Positions 7,804 through 16,877 are shown, counted from the stretch's first letter. The stretch is 64,000 bases of DNA from Geodermatophilus sp. DSM 44513 (GCF_032460525.1 NZ_CP135963.1:2294001-2358000); one strand, 5' to 3'. Numbers and translations are program-made. Notes: generated from the sequence alone by a model not told the origin.

Positions 7804-9858
7804 GTGCTGGTGCCCATGACCCAGCTCGAGCTGCTGGGCCACCGCGAGCAGCTCGACGAGGTGCTGCGCCGGCTGCAGCAGCTGCGCGCGGTGGAGGTGG
7901 CCGGTGCGGACACCCCTCCGGCCGGTGGCGCGCCCGCGCCCGCACCGGCCGGCGACCCGCCCGCCGGGGGACCCGGTCCGGAGCTCCGCGAGGTGGCCGA
8001 CCTGCTGGCCCGGGTCGAGCGGCTGCTGGAGCTGGCCGCCCCTGACGACCCGACCCCGCAGCTGCCCCCGCCGGGGACGCCCGAGCCGCCCACCTCCGCC
8101 CTCGCCGAGATCGTCCGGCAGCAGGAGGACCGGACCGACGGGTTGCTGACCCGGCTGGAGCAGCTGCGCGCCGAGGGCGACGCGCTGCCCCGCAGCGCCG
8201 CCTCACTCGCCGCACTGCTGCCCCTGGTGCCCGAGCTGGCCGAGCTGTCCGACGCCGAGCTGGCCGACCTGCACCTGACCACGATCGCCCTGGTGCTCGA
8301 CGACCCGGAGGGGCGGGTCGCCGGCGAGCTGCGCGACCAGCTGACCGACGCACTCGGGGACAGGTTCCTGCTGGTCACCGCCGCGGTCGACGGCGGCTCG
8401 GTCAGCTGCCTGCTCATCGTGCCCAGCGCCGCCGCGGCCGACGTGGAGGCCCTGCTGGGGCGCGACCGCATCGCCCGGGTCACCATGCCGGAGGCCTACG
8501 CGCACCGGTCGCTGGCCTCGACGGTCACCACGATGCAGGCCCGGCTGGCGGCACTGCCCGGTGAGCTGGCCCAGGCCGAGGCCGCGGTGCGCGAGGCCCT
8601 GGCGCCTGCCGTGCCGGCGCTGCGGCTGGCCCGCGGCGTGCTCGCCGCCCGGGCCGAACGACGGGCGGCCGCGGCACACGCCGACCTCGGCGAGCGCACC
8701 TTCGCGCTGCGGGCCTGGACGCCGCGGGCCCACGTCACCGCGGTCGCCGACGCGCTCACCGGCCTGGACCGCCCGGTCGTGGTCGCCGAGGTGCGCGCCC
8801 GCGAGCGCGTCGGCACCCCACCGACGCTGCTGCGCAACAGCCGGCTGTTCCGGCCCTTCGAGCGGCTGGTCGGCTTCCTGTCCTGGCCGGGACAGGGTGG
8901 GCTGGACCCGACCGGGCTGATGGCCGTGGTACTGCCGCTGCTGTTCGGCATCATGGTCGGCGACGTCGGCTACGGGGTGCTCCTGGTCGCGATCGGCTGG
9001 TGGGCCCGGCGGCGCTGGGGCCGCCGCAGCCAGGTCGCCGACGACGCCGGGCGCATCCTGGTCGCCGGAGGCGCCTGGTCGGTGGTCTTCGGCGCCCTGT
9101 ACGGGGAGCTGTTCGGCGACCTCGGCCGCTACGCCCTCGGGATGCCGGCGCTGTGGTTCTACCGGGGCGGGCCGGACGCGCTGACCCCGCTGCTGCTGTT
9201 CGTGCTCGGCGTCGGCGTGGCCCACGTCGTCCTGGGACTGCTGCTCGGGCTGTGGACGGCGGTCCGCGAGCGGCACGGCGGCCACGTCGCGGAGCGACTC
9301 GGCACCCTGCTGGTGCTCTGCGGCCTGTTCGCCCTCGCCGGCGTCGCGGTCCAGGCCCTGCCCGGCGGCGCGGTCCCCCCGGCGGTGGCCGCCGTGGTGG
9401 TGGGCATCGTGCTCACCTCGGTGGTGCACGGGGCGCTGGGCGCGCTGCTCGGGCCGCTGGAGGTCATCGGCGCCATCGGCAACGTGCTGTCCTACTTGCG
9501 GCTGGCCGCCGTGGGCCTGGCCTCGGTGTACCTGGCGGTCGTGGCCAACGAGCTGGCCCGTCAGGCGCCGCTGCTCCTCGGCCTGGTGATCGCGGTCTTC
9601 TTCCACGCGCTGAACCTGGCCCTGGCTGCCTTCAGCCCCATGGTGCAGGCGCTGCGGCTGCACTACGTGGAGTTCTTCGGCACGTTCTACGAGGGCGGCG
9701 GGCGCGCCTTCGCCCCGCTGGGCGCCGGTCTGCCGGCCGCCGCGGCGATGGCGCCGCCCACCGTCGTCCCGGCCGAGGTCGCGGGACCCGCGACCGTGCC
9801 GGCGCAGGCGGCCACCGAGCCGGGGACCGGGGTCCTACCCGAACCAGCCCGGTCCTGA
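7804..9858 (+). CDS. V/A-type ATPase membrane subunit I (a-subunit homologue)
   Basis: Subunit I is the stator membrane protein that forms the ion half-channels facing the K ring. The 684-residue product has a cytoplasmic coiled-coil half (residues 1-360) and a C-terminal half with about seven to eight transmembrane helices containing LLFGIMVGDVGYGVLL, FGALYGELFGDL, GNVLSYLRLAAVGLA and FFHALNLALAAFSP, all typical of the V-type a/I family. The conserved SYLRL arginine is present. AGGGAGGG supports the GTG at 7804. An Ala/Pro-rich tail of about 40 residues follows the usual end. Confidence 0.95.
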   Translation: MLVPMTQLELLGHREQLDEVLRRLQQLRAVEVAGADTPPAGGAPAPAPAGDPPAGGPGPELREVADLLARVERLLELAAPDDPTPQLPPPGTPEPPTSALAEIVRQQEDRTDGLLTRLEQLRAEGDALPRSAASLAALLPLVPELAELSDAELADLHLTTIALVLDDPEGRVAGELRDQLTDALGDRFLLVTAAVDGGSVSCLLIVPSAAAADVEALLGRDRIARVTMPEAYAHRSLASTVTTMQARLAALPGELAQAEAAVREALAPAVPALRLARGVLAARAERRAAAAHADLGERTFALRAWTPRAHVTAVADALTGLDRPVVVAEVRARERVGTPPTLLRNSRLFRPFERLVGFLSWPGQGGLDPTGLMAVVLPLLFGIMVGDVGYGVLLVAIGWWARRRWGRRSQVADDAGRILVAGGAWSVVFGALYGELFGDLGRYALGMPALWFYRGGPDALTPLLLFVLGVGVAHVVLGLLLGLWTAVRERHGGHVAERLGTLLVLCGLFALAGVAVQALPGGAVPPAVAAVVVGIVLTSVVHGALGALLGPLEVIGAIGNVLSYLRLAAVGLASVYLAVVANELARQAPLLLGLVIAVFFHALNLALAAFSPMVQALRLHYVEFFGTFYEGGGRAFAPLGAGLPAAAAMAPPTVVPAEVAGPATVPAQAATEPGTGVLPEPARS

Positions 9859-9889
9859 CCCCCACCCGACCGACAGGAGGACACCTGCC

Positions 9890-10111
9890 ATGGAACTCGG
9901 ACTGCTCGCCATCGGTGCCGGTCTCGCCGTGGGCCTGGCCGCGCTCGCCGCGGGCATCGCCCAGGCCCGGATCGGTGCCGCGGCGATGGGCGCCATCGCC
10001 GAGAAGCCGGAGCTGACCGGCCGCGCCATCCTCTTCGTGGCCCTGCCCGAGACGACGGTGATCCTCGGCTTCGCCGTCGCGGCCATGATCATCCTGCTGC
10101 TGGGCGGTTGA
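9890..10111 (+). CDS. V/A-type ATPase proteolipid subunit K/L (c-ring)
   Basis: This 73-residue double-helix hairpin forms the ion-translocating ring. The two membrane helices are residues 3-24 and 46-71, joined by the polar loop ARIGAAAMGAIAEKPELTG. The ion-binding carboxylate is Glu54 in LPETTVILGF. At one hairpin it has the size of an F-type c subunit, as in Thermus. Gln25 together with Glu54-Thr55 recalls residues of sodium-binding rings, but this alone does not decide ion specificity. AGGAGG (9876-9881) precedes the ATG. Confidence 0.95.
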   Translation: MELGLLAIGAGLAVGLAALAAGIAQARIGAAAMGAIAEKPELTGRAILFVALPETTVILGFAVAAMIILLLGG

Positions 10112-10112
10112 C

Positions 10113-10730
10113 GTGGGCCTGACCGACCTGCTGACCGCCCTCGACGAGGAGGCCGCCGCCGAGCTCGAGCAGGCCCGGCGGCAGGCCGAGGAGGAGGCCC
10201 GCCGGATCGCCGCCGAGGCGCGGTCGGCCGCCGACGCGCTGCGGGCCGGGGCGCTGGCCGAGGCGGAGGCGGAGGGCCGCCGGGCCGCCGCCCGGCTGCT
10301 GGCCCGGGCCCGGGCGGAGGTCGCCGCCGAGTGGCGCGAGGCCCGCGAGGAGGCGCTGCGGGAGGTGCTCGACCGCACCGAGGCCCGGCTCGCGGGACTG
10401 CGGGACTCCGCCGGCCACGACGCGGTGCTGGCCGCGTGCCTGGCGGAGGCCCTCGCCGCACTGCCCGCTGCGGTGGTGGTGCACGTCGACCGGCGTGACG
10501 CCGACCTGGCCGGCCGGGAGCTGTCGCAGCGGGACGGCGGGTCGCCGCCGGTGCGCGCCGACCTGGACACCTGGGGCGGCTGCGTGGTGGCCGACGGCGC
10601 GGGCCGGTTCGTCGACGACACCCTGGAGACCCGGCTGCGGTCGGCCTGGCCCGCCTGGCGGGCCGGGGCGGCGGCCCGCTGGGCGCAGGCCGCGGGCACC
10701 GGGGACGGCGGCCCGGCGGTGCGGCCGTGA
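10113..10730 (+). CDS. V/A-type ATPase subunit E
   Basis: This is the peripheral-stalk subunit E, 205 residues. The N-terminal half is one long charged helix (AAAELEQARRQAEEEARR onward) that pairs with subunit G, and the C-terminal half is a small alpha/beta domain (WGGCVVADGAGRFVDDTLETRL) with the typical GG(C/V)V and NTLexRL-like motifs that bind the A3B3 head. The GTG start is one base after the stop of K. Confidence 0.9.
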   Translation: MGLTDLLTALDEEAAAELEQARRQAEEEARRIAAEARSAADALRAGALAEAEAEGRRAAARLLARARAEVAAEWREAREEALREVLDRTEARLAGLRDSAGHDAVLAACLAEALAALPAAVVVHVDRRDADLAGRELSQRDGGSPPVRADLDTWGGCVVADGAGRFVDDTLETRLRSAWPAWRAGAAARWAQAAGTGDGGPAVRP

Positions 10731-11770
10731 GCCGGCCGGACCTGGTCACGGGCAACACCCGGCTGCGCGCCCGCCGGACCGCCCTGCTCGACGCCGGGCA
10801 GCTCGCCCGGCTCGCCGAGCGGGACCGGGCGGGCCTGGCGGCCGACCTGCGCGCCACCGCGTACGGGCCCCTCCTCGGGTCCGGGCCGGTGGACCGGCCG
10901 GCGCTGCTGCGGGCGGTCGAGGAGCGCCGGCGGGAGGCGCTGCGCGGGGTGCGCACGGTCTACCGCGGCGAGGCGGCCGAGGTCGTCGGTGTGCTGCTGG
11001 CGCGCTACGACCTGGCCGACACCCTCACCCTGCTGCGCGGCGCGGCCCACGACCTGCCCGACGACGACGTGCTCCCGGCCCTGCACTGCGTGGGGGCCCT
11101 GACCCCGGCCGGCGCGCGGCACGTGGTGGCCGAGGAGGCCGAGGCGGTGGTGCACCGGCTGGCCGCCGCCCGGCTGCCGGACCCGGAGACCGCGGCGGCC
11201 GCCCGGCGGGCGTGGGAGCGGTACCTGCTGCACGGCGACCTCGCCGAGCTGGAGCTGACCGTGGCCCGGGCCGCCACCGCCCGGGCCGACCGGCTGCTGG
11301 CCGCCGTCGGCCGCCCGGCCGCCCCGCTGCGCGCCTTCCTCGCCGCCGAGCGCGACGCCGCCAACCTGCTCACCGCCCTGCGGCTGGCGCGGGCGGGCAC
11401 CGCCGACCCGGGCGCCGTGCGGGCACAGCTGCTCCTCCCGGGCACCGTCCCGGAGCGGGTGCTGCTGGCCGTGGCCGCGGGCGGCGACCCGGGGGCCGCC
11501 GCGCCCGCCGCCTGGCGGGCGGACCTCGCCCGGGCCCTCGGCACCGGGGACCTGCCGGGCCTGGCGCGCACGCTCGAGCAGCGCCGGCTCGCCGCGGCGG
11601 CCGCCGGCTGGCGGACCGGCGACCCGCTCGGCGTCGCGGTCCCGCTGGGCTACGTCGCCGCCGTGGAGGAGGAGGCGCGCCAGCTGCGCGAGCTGGTCAC
11701 CCTGGCCGCCGGGCCGCGGTTGCGCCCGGCCGACCCCGCGGCGCGCGAGCCGGTGGGGGTGGCGGCGTGA
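10727..11770 (+). CDS. V/A-type ATPase subunit C
   Basis: Subunit C is the funnel-shaped adaptor that seats the central rotor shaft on the K ring. The 347-residue, wholly helical protein matches the family in length and includes the segment NTRLRARRTALLD at the start and WERYLLHGDLAELEL and ERDAANLLTALRLA, which mark the repeated helical bundles. Its GTG start overlaps the stop of E by four bases. Confidence 0.9.
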   Translation: MSRPDLVTGNTRLRARRTALLDAGQLARLAERDRAGLAADLRATAYGPLLGSGPVDRPALLRAVEERRREALRGVRTVYRGEAAEVVGVLLARYDLADTLTLLRGAAHDLPDDDVLPALHCVGALTPAGARHVVAEEAEAVVHRLAAARLPDPETAAAARRAWERYLLHGDLAELELTVARAATARADRLLAAVGRPAAPLRAFLAAERDAANLLTALRLARAGTADPGAVRAQLLLPGTVPERVLLAVAAGGDPGAAAPAAWRADLARALGTGDLPGLARTLEQRRLAAAAAGWRTGDPLGVAVPLGYVAAVEEEARQLRELVTLAAGPRLRPADPAAREPVGVAA

Positions 11771-12153
11771 ACGCGGGCGGGCCGGTGGGCACGGTGCCCC
11801 CCGCCCCGGAGGAGTGGCCGGCCGACCTGCTGGTGCTCGCGCCGCCGGACACCGCGGCCGGGTTCCGGCTCGCCGGCACCCGCACGGTCGCCGTCGACGA
11901 CCCGGCCGCCGCCCGGCGGCTGGTCGAGGCCGAGGTCGCCGCCGGGTCCGGCGGCGTGATCGCGGTCGCCGAGCGGCTGTGGGCGGCCCTGCCGGCCGGC
12001 GTCCGTGCGGAGTGGGCCGCCCGCACCGTCCCCCTGGTCGTGCCCCTGCCCGCGGAGGAGGACGCGGCCGCCGCCGCCCGGCGGTCCCGGGTGCAGGAGC
12101 TGCTGGCCCGGTCCGTCGGCTACGAGATCACCTTCACCCCGGAGGAGACCTGA
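11767..12153 (+). CDS. V/A-type ATPase subunit F
   Basis: This 128-residue protein fits subunit F, the small regulatory part of the central rotor bound to subunit D. It has a Rossmann-like alpha/beta domain with AGFRLAGTRTV near the start and VIAVAERLWAALP in the middle, and ends in a helix before VGYEITFTPEE. GTGA overlap with C and position before A support it. Pairwise similarity in this family is modest. Confidence 0.87.
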   Translation: MNAGGPVGTVPPAPEEWPADLLVLAPPDTAAGFRLAGTRTVAVDDPAAARRLVEAEVAAGSGGVIAVAERLWAALPAGVRAEWAARTVPLVVPLPAEEDAAAAARRSRVQELLARSVGYEITFTPEET

Positions 12154-12154
12154 C

Positions 12155-13966
12155 ATGAGCTCCGACACCGCCCCGGCCCCGACGGGCACCTCTCTCGGCG
12201 ACGCCGCCACCGGCCGCCTGGCCCGGATCGCCGGCCCGGTGGTCACCGCCGTCGGGCTGCCCGGCACCCGGCTGTTCGACGTGGTGCGGGTCGGCGCCGA
12301 CGGCCTGCCCGGGGAGGTCATCCGCATCGAGGGCGACCGGGTCACCATCCAGGTGTTCGAGGACACCACCGGCCTGCGGGTGGGCGACCCGGTCGTGGAC
12401 ACCGGCGCGCCGCTGCTCGCCGAGCTCGGCCCCGGGCTGCTGGGCAGCATCGTCGACGGCACCGGCCGCCCGCTGACCGTCCTGGCCGGCAGCACGCCGG
12501 ACGGCGGCGTGGCCCGGCCCTTCGTGGCCCGAGGCGCGGACCCGCCCCGGCTGGACCGCACCCGGCGCTGGGACTTCCGCCCCGCGGTCGCCGTCGGCCA
12601 GCGGGTCGGCCCCGGCGACGTGCTGGGCACCGTGGCCGAGACGCCCGCGCTGGAGCACCGCGTGCTGGTGCCGCCGGACGTGCGCGGGACCGTCACCGCC
12701 GTCCACCCGGGGCCGGCCACCGTCACCGACCCGGTCGTCGCCGTCGACGGCGAGCCGGTGGCGATGCTGCGGCGCTGGCCGGTGCGCGAGCCCCGGCCGG
12801 TGCGCGCCCGGCTGCCGCTGGACCGGCCGCTGGTGACCGGCCAGCGGGTGCTCGACGTCCTGTTCCCGGTCGCCGCCGGGGGCAGTGCGATCATCCCGGG
12901 CGGTTTCGGCACCGGGAAGACGATGACCGAGCAGGCGCTGGCCAAGCACGCCGCAGCCGACGTCGTCGTCTACGTCGGCTGCGGCGAGCGCGGCAACGAG
13001 CTCACCGAGGTGCTGCAGGAGTTCCCCGAGCTGGTCGACCCGCGCACCGGCGCGCCGCTGGTGCAGCGCACCGTGCTGGTGGCCAACACCAGCAACATGC
13101 CGGTCGCCGCCCGGGAGGCCAGCATCTACCTGGGCATCACCTACGCCGAGTACTTCCGCGACCAGGGCCACGACGTCGCGCTGATGGCCGACAGCACCAG
13201 CCGGTGGGGCGAGGCACTGCGCGAGGTGTCCACCCGGCTGGAGGAGATCCCCGCCGAGGACGGCTACCCGGCCTACCTGGCCTCCCGGCTGGCCGGCTTC
13301 TACGAGCGCTCCGGCCGGGTGGTCTGCCTCGGCGAGGGCACCGGGGACGGCGACCGCACCGGCTCGGTCACCGTGATCGGCGCGGTGTCCCCCGCCGGCG
13401 GCGACTTCTCCGAGCCGATCACGCAGAACAGCCTGCGGCTGGCCGGGGCCTTCTGGGGCCTGGACACCGCGCTGGCCCGGCAGCGGCACTACCCGGCGGT
13501 GAACTGGACCCGCAGCTTCACCCAGTACGACGTCACCGGCTGGTTCGACGCCGAGGTGGCGCCGGACTGGTCGGCGCTGCGGTCCTGGGCACTGGCGCTG
13601 CTGCAGCAGGAGGGCGCGCTGCAGGACGTCGTCCAGCTGCTGGGGGTGGAGGCGCTGGCCCCCGAGCAGCGGGTGGTGCTGCGCACCGGGCGGCTGCTGC
13701 GCGAGGCCTTCCTGCAGCAGTCCTCCTTCGACGAGCGCGACGCCAGCAGCCCGCCGGCGAAGTCGGTGGCCATGCTGCGGGTGCTGTCGGAGACGCACGC
13801 GGCCATGACCGCGGCGCTGGCCCGCGGCGCCCCGCCCTCGGCGCTGGTGACCGCGCCGGTGCTCGGCGAGCTGGCCGGCATGAAGCAGTGGGACGCCGAG
13901 CAGGCGACCGCCCAGGCGCCCGCGCTGGCCGCGCGGGTGCGTGCCGCCCTGGAGGGAGTGCGATGA
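12155..13966 (+). CDS. V/A-type ATPase catalytic subunit A
   Basis: This 603-residue protein is the catalytic subunit that binds and hydrolyses or makes ATP. It has the beta-barrel N-terminus (GRLARIAGPVVTA), the A-specific bulge domain (about 115-190), Walker A GGFGTGKT at 249-256, the catalytic GERGNE at 277-282 and Walker B-like VALMADSTSRWGEALRE. GGAGGAG upstream supports the ATG at 12155. The length is slightly above the usual 580 or so because of an N-terminal extension. Confidence 0.97.
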   Translation: MSSDTAPAPTGTSLGDAATGRLARIAGPVVTAVGLPGTRLFDVVRVGADGLPGEVIRIEGDRVTIQVFEDTTGLRVGDPVVDTGAPLLAELGPGLLGSIVDGTGRPLTVLAGSTPDGGVARPFVARGADPPRLDRTRRWDFRPAVAVGQRVGPGDVLGTVAETPALEHRVLVPPDVRGTVTAVHPGPATVTDPVVAVDGEPVAMLRRWPVREPRPVRARLPLDRPLVTGQRVLDVLFPVAAGGSAIIPGGFGTGKTMTEQALAKHAAADVVVYVGCGERGNELTEVLQEFPELVDPRTGAPLVQRTVLVANTSNMPVAAREASIYLGITYAEYFRDQGHDVALMADSTSRWGEALREVSTRLEEIPAEDGYPAYLASRLAGFYERSGRVVCLGEGTGDGDRTGSVTVIGAVSPAGGDFSEPITQNSLRLAGAFWGLDTALARQRHYPAVNWTRSFTQYDVTGWFDAEVAPDWSALRSWALALLQQEGALQDVVQLLGVEALAPEQRVVLRTGRLLREAFLQQSSFDERDASSPPAKSVAMLRVLSETHAAMTAALARGAPPSALVTAPVLGELAGMKQWDAEQATAQAPALAARVRAALEGVR

Positions 13967-15390
13967 CCACCACCCCGACGACGACCACCGAGCCGCTCTA
14001 CACCGTCGGGCACACCGCGGTGGACCGGGTCGCCGGCCCGCTGCTGGTCATCGACAGCGCCGACGACCTCGCCTACGGCGAGTTCGTCCAGGTCGAGACC
14101 GGCGGAGGCGCCCTCGGCGCCCCGGTCACCCGCCGAGGGCAGGTGCTCGAGGTCGACGGCTCCCGGGCGGTCGTGCAGGTGTTCGCGGGCACGGCCGGCA
14201 TCGGCCGGGAGGGCACCACCGTGCTCTCCCGGGGCCGGCCGGCGCGCACCGGCGTCGGCCGCGACCTGCTCGGCCGGGTCCTCGACGGCGCCGGCCGGCC
14301 CCGCGACGGCGGGCCCGAACCGGTCGCCGAGGACGAGCGCGACGTCAACGGCCTGCCGCTGAACCCGGTGGCCCGCGACCACCCCGACGAGTTCATCGAG
14401 ACCGGCGTCTCGGCGATAGACGGGCTGCTGACCCTGGTCCGGGGTCAGAAGCTGCCGGTGTTCTCCGGCTACGGGCTGCCCGCCGACGAGCTGGCCGCCC
14501 GCATCGCCACCGAGGCGCGGGTGCCCGGCGACGACGGGGCCGGCTTCGCGGTCGTGTTCGCCGCCATGGGCGTCACCCGGCGCACCGCGGACTTCTTCAC
14601 CGAGCGGCTGGCGGCCAGCGGCGCGCTGGAGCACTCGGTGCTGCTGCTCAACCTCGCCGAGGACCCGACCGTGGAGCGCATCCTCACCCCCCGGGTGGGG
14701 CTGACCATCGCCGAGCACCTGGCCTACGAGCACGGGCTGCACGTGCTGGTGGTGCTCACCGACATGACCAGCTACTGCGAGGCGCTGCGGGAGATCTCCG
14801 CGGCCCGCGAGGAGCTGCCCGGCCGGCGCGGCTACCCCGGCTACACCTACACCGACCTCGCCACCCTCTACGAGCGCGCCGGCCGGGTGCGCGGGCGGCC
14901 GGGCTCGGTGACCCAGCTGCCCATCCTGTCCATGCCCGACGACGACATCAGCCACCCGGTGCCCGACCTGACCGGCTACATCACCGAGGGCCAGGTGGTG
15001 CTGTCCCGGGAGCTGAACCGCACCGGGGTCTCCCCACCGATCGACGTGCTGCCCTCGCTGTCGCGGCTGATGAACGCCGGCATCGGGGCCGGGAGGACGC
15101 GGGAGGACCACCGCGCGGTCGCCGACCAGCTGTACGCCTGCCACGCTCGGGGCATGGAGGTGCGCCGGCTGCTGTCGATCGTCGGGGAGGGGGCGCTGGC
15201 CGACGACGACCGCCGCTTCCTCGCCTTCTCCGCGGCGTTCGAGCGGGAGTTCGTCGGCCAGGGCGGGGGGCGGCGCAGCATCGCCGAGACACTGGACACC
15301 GCCTGGCGGCTGCTCGCGCCGTTCCCGGACGACGAGCTGACCCGCATCCCGGCGACGCTGCGGGAGCGGTACCGCCCGTCGCCGGCATGA
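13963..15390 (+). CDS. V/A-type ATPase regulatory subunit B
   Basis: This is the non-catalytic nucleotide-binding partner of subunit A, 475 residues. It has the beta barrel (GPLLVIDSADDLAYGE), the degenerate P-loop region KLPVFSGYGLPADELAARI that lacks a Walker lysine, and the strongly conserved SMPDDDISHPVPDLTGYIT and SPPIDVLPSLSRLMN segments. It overlaps A by ATGA and is itself overlapped by the heliorhodopsin start in the same way. Confidence 0.97.
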   Translation: MTTTPTTTTEPLYTVGHTAVDRVAGPLLVIDSADDLAYGEFVQVETGGGALGAPVTRRGQVLEVDGSRAVVQVFAGTAGIGREGTTVLSRGRPARTGVGRDLLGRVLDGAGRPRDGGPEPVAEDERDVNGLPLNPVARDHPDEFIETGVSAIDGLLTLVRGQKLPVFSGYGLPADELAARIATEARVPGDDGAGFAVVFAAMGVTRRTADFFTERLAASGALEHSVLLLNLAEDPTVERILTPRVGLTIAEHLAYEHGLHVLVVLTDMTSYCEALREISAAREELPGRRGYPGYTYTDLATLYERAGRVRGRPGSVTQLPILSMPDDDISHPVPDLTGYITEGQVVLSRELNRTGVSPPIDVLPSLSRLMNAGIGAGRTREDHRAVADQLYACHARGMEVRRLLSIVGEGALADDDRRFLAFSAAFEREFVGQGGGRRSIAETLDTAWRLLAPFPDDELTRIPATLRERYRPSPA

Positions 15391-16178
15391 GCGGCACCGC
15401 GCTGGACCGGCCCGCCGCCGTCGCCACGGGGGTGGACGACGCGCGGCTGGCCGGGCTTCAGCGCTGGAACCTGGCGCTGACCGTGCTGCACGCGGCGCAG
15501 GCCGCCGCGGTGCTGGTGCTGGCGAGCGGCTTCGCGATCACCGTGACGTCGTCCTTCCCGGCCGGTCCACCCGGGGCTCCGGTGCCGGCGCCGGAGCCGC
15601 TGGTCGACGTCGGCGTGGGGGCGGCGATCGCGGTCTTCCTCGCCCTCGCCGCGGTCGACCACCTGGTCACCGCCACGGTGGCGCGCCGGCGCTACGAGGA
15701 CGACCTGCGGCGGGGCATCAACCGGTTCCGCTGGCTGGAGTACTCGGTCAGCTCGACGGTCATGGTGCTGCTGATCGCCGCCTACACCGGGATCACCGGG
15801 CTCAGCGCGCTGATCGGCATCGCCGGCGCCAACGTCGCGATGATCCTGTTCGGCTGGGTGCAGGAGCGGGTGAACCCGCCCGGGCGGACGCGGACGACGA
15901 TGCTGCCGTTCTGGTTCGGCTGCGTCGCCGGAGCGGCGCCCTGGGTGGCGATCACCGCCAACATCCTCGGCGCCGAGCAGATCCCCGGCTTCGTCTACGG
16001 GATCTTCGGCTCGCTGTTCGTGTTCTTCGCGAGCTTCGCGGTCAACCAGTGGCTGCAGTACCGGGCGATCGGCCCGTGGCGCAGCTACGCCTACGGCGAG
16101 CGGGCCTACCTGGTGCTCAGCCTGGTCGCCAAGAGCGCGCTGGCCTGGCAGGTCTTCGCCGGGTCGCTGGCCACCTGA
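15387..16178 (+). CDS. Heliorhodopsin
   Basis: This 263-residue seven-helix protein is a heliorhodopsin, a retinal photoreceptor inserted with its N-terminus inside the cell. Diagnostic residues are present: the retinal-binding Lys249 in SLVAKSALAWQVFAG (helix 7), counterion Glu118 in RWLEYSVSSTVM (helix 3), and His35 and His92, matching the His pair of the type protein. Its ATG overlaps the stop of V-ATPase subunit B (ATGA), so it is the tenth gene of that operon and is presumably expressed with it. Heliorhodopsins generally show no pump activity; a signalling or modulating role on the ATPase is inference. Confidence 0.95.
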   Translation: MSGTALDRPAAVATGVDDARLAGLQRWNLALTVLHAAQAAAVLVLASGFAITVTSSFPAGPPGAPVPAPEPLVDVGVGAAIAVFLALAAVDHLVTATVARRRYEDDLRRGINRFRWLEYSVSSTVMVLLIAAYTGITGLSALIGIAGANVAMILFGWVQERVNPPGRTRTTMLPFWFGCVAGAAPWVAITANILGAEQIPGFVYGIFGSLFVFFASFAVNQWLQYRAIGPWRSYAYGERAYLVLSLVAKSALAWQVFAGSLAT

Positions 16179-16203
16179 TCCCGACGCCGCCGCGGCACCG
16201 CGG

Positions 16204-16806
16204 TCAGACCGGTGTGGCCCGGGCGCCCAACGCGCCGGCGGGCAGGCCCAGCAGCGCCTCGGCCCCGGCGGCGGCCAGCCGGTCGTGCTGCGCGCGGTCG
16301 AGGACGTGCAACGCGTGCAGCTGGACGGCGAGGCCGTCGACCAGCGCGGTGAGCGCGCGGGCGGCCTCCGCCGGGTCGGGGACGTCGAGCAGCCCGGCGC
16401 GGACGCCGGCCTCGATCACCCGGCGGGTGTGGTCCTCGCACGCGCGGTGGTGGTGGACCAGCGTGCCCGCCAGCTCCGGGTCCCTCGGCGCCTCCGCCCA
16501 GGCGTCCACCCACAGCAGGTAGTGCTGCTCGTCGGTGCCCCGGCACACCTCGACCAGCCGGGCCAGCGGGTCGCCGAGGTCGGCGCCCGCCAGCTCGTCG
16601 AGCTCCTCACCGGCCGCCCGGTCGAAGGCGGCGGCGAGCAGCGCCCCGCGCGAGGGGAAGTAGTGCCGGAGCAGGCCGTGCGCCACGCCGACCTCCGCGG
16701 CCACGTCGCGCAGGGTGACCGCGGCGAAGCCCTTGCGCGCGATGAGGGCCAGCGCCGCGTCCAGCAGCTGCTCGCGGCGGTCCTCCGGGGATCTGCGTTC
16801 GGCCAC
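16204..16806 (-). CDS. TetR-family repressor
   Basis: This 200-residue TetR protein has the N-terminal helix-turn-helix (REQLLDAALALIARKGF, then TLRDVAAEVGVAHGLLRHYF) and a variable ligand domain. The GTG at 16806 is 6 bases downstream of a TACCCT -10 (16818-16813), giving a leaderless mRNA; longer in-frame extensions run back through the operators and are unlikely. It is divergent from an MFS gene, and two copies of TGTTGTCC-N4-GGACAAC lie between them. It most likely represses the exporter and itself. Confidence 0.88.
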   Translation of the reverse strand: MAERRSPEDRREQLLDAALALIARKGFAAVTLRDVAAEVGVAHGLLRHYFPSRGALLAAAFDRAAGEELDELAGADLGDPLARLVEVCRGTDEQHYLLWVDAWAEAPRDPELAGTLVHHHRACEDHTRRVIEAGVRAGLLDVPDPAEAARALTALVDGLAVQLHALHVLDRAQHDRLAAAGAEALLGLPAGALGARATPV

Positions 16807-16812
16807 GGGACG

Positions 16813-16877
16813 AGGGTAGCGCCTGCTGTTGTCCATGTGGACAACACCGCGGTAGCCTGTTGTCCATGCGGACAACG
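16813..16877. promoter_or_regulatory. Divergent tetR/MFS promoters with two TTGTCC-N4-GGACAA operators
   Basis: Two dyads are present: TGTTGTCC-ATGT-GGACAACA (16827-16846) and GTTGTCC-ATGC-GGACAAC (16859-16876), with centres 31 bp apart, close to three helical turns. The leftward -10 (TACCCT) is at 16818-16813, the rightward -10 (TAGCCT) at 16853-16858, 7 bases before the ATG at 16866. The second operator contains the MFS start codon, so repressor binding would block both transcription start and early elongation. Confidence 0.75.
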
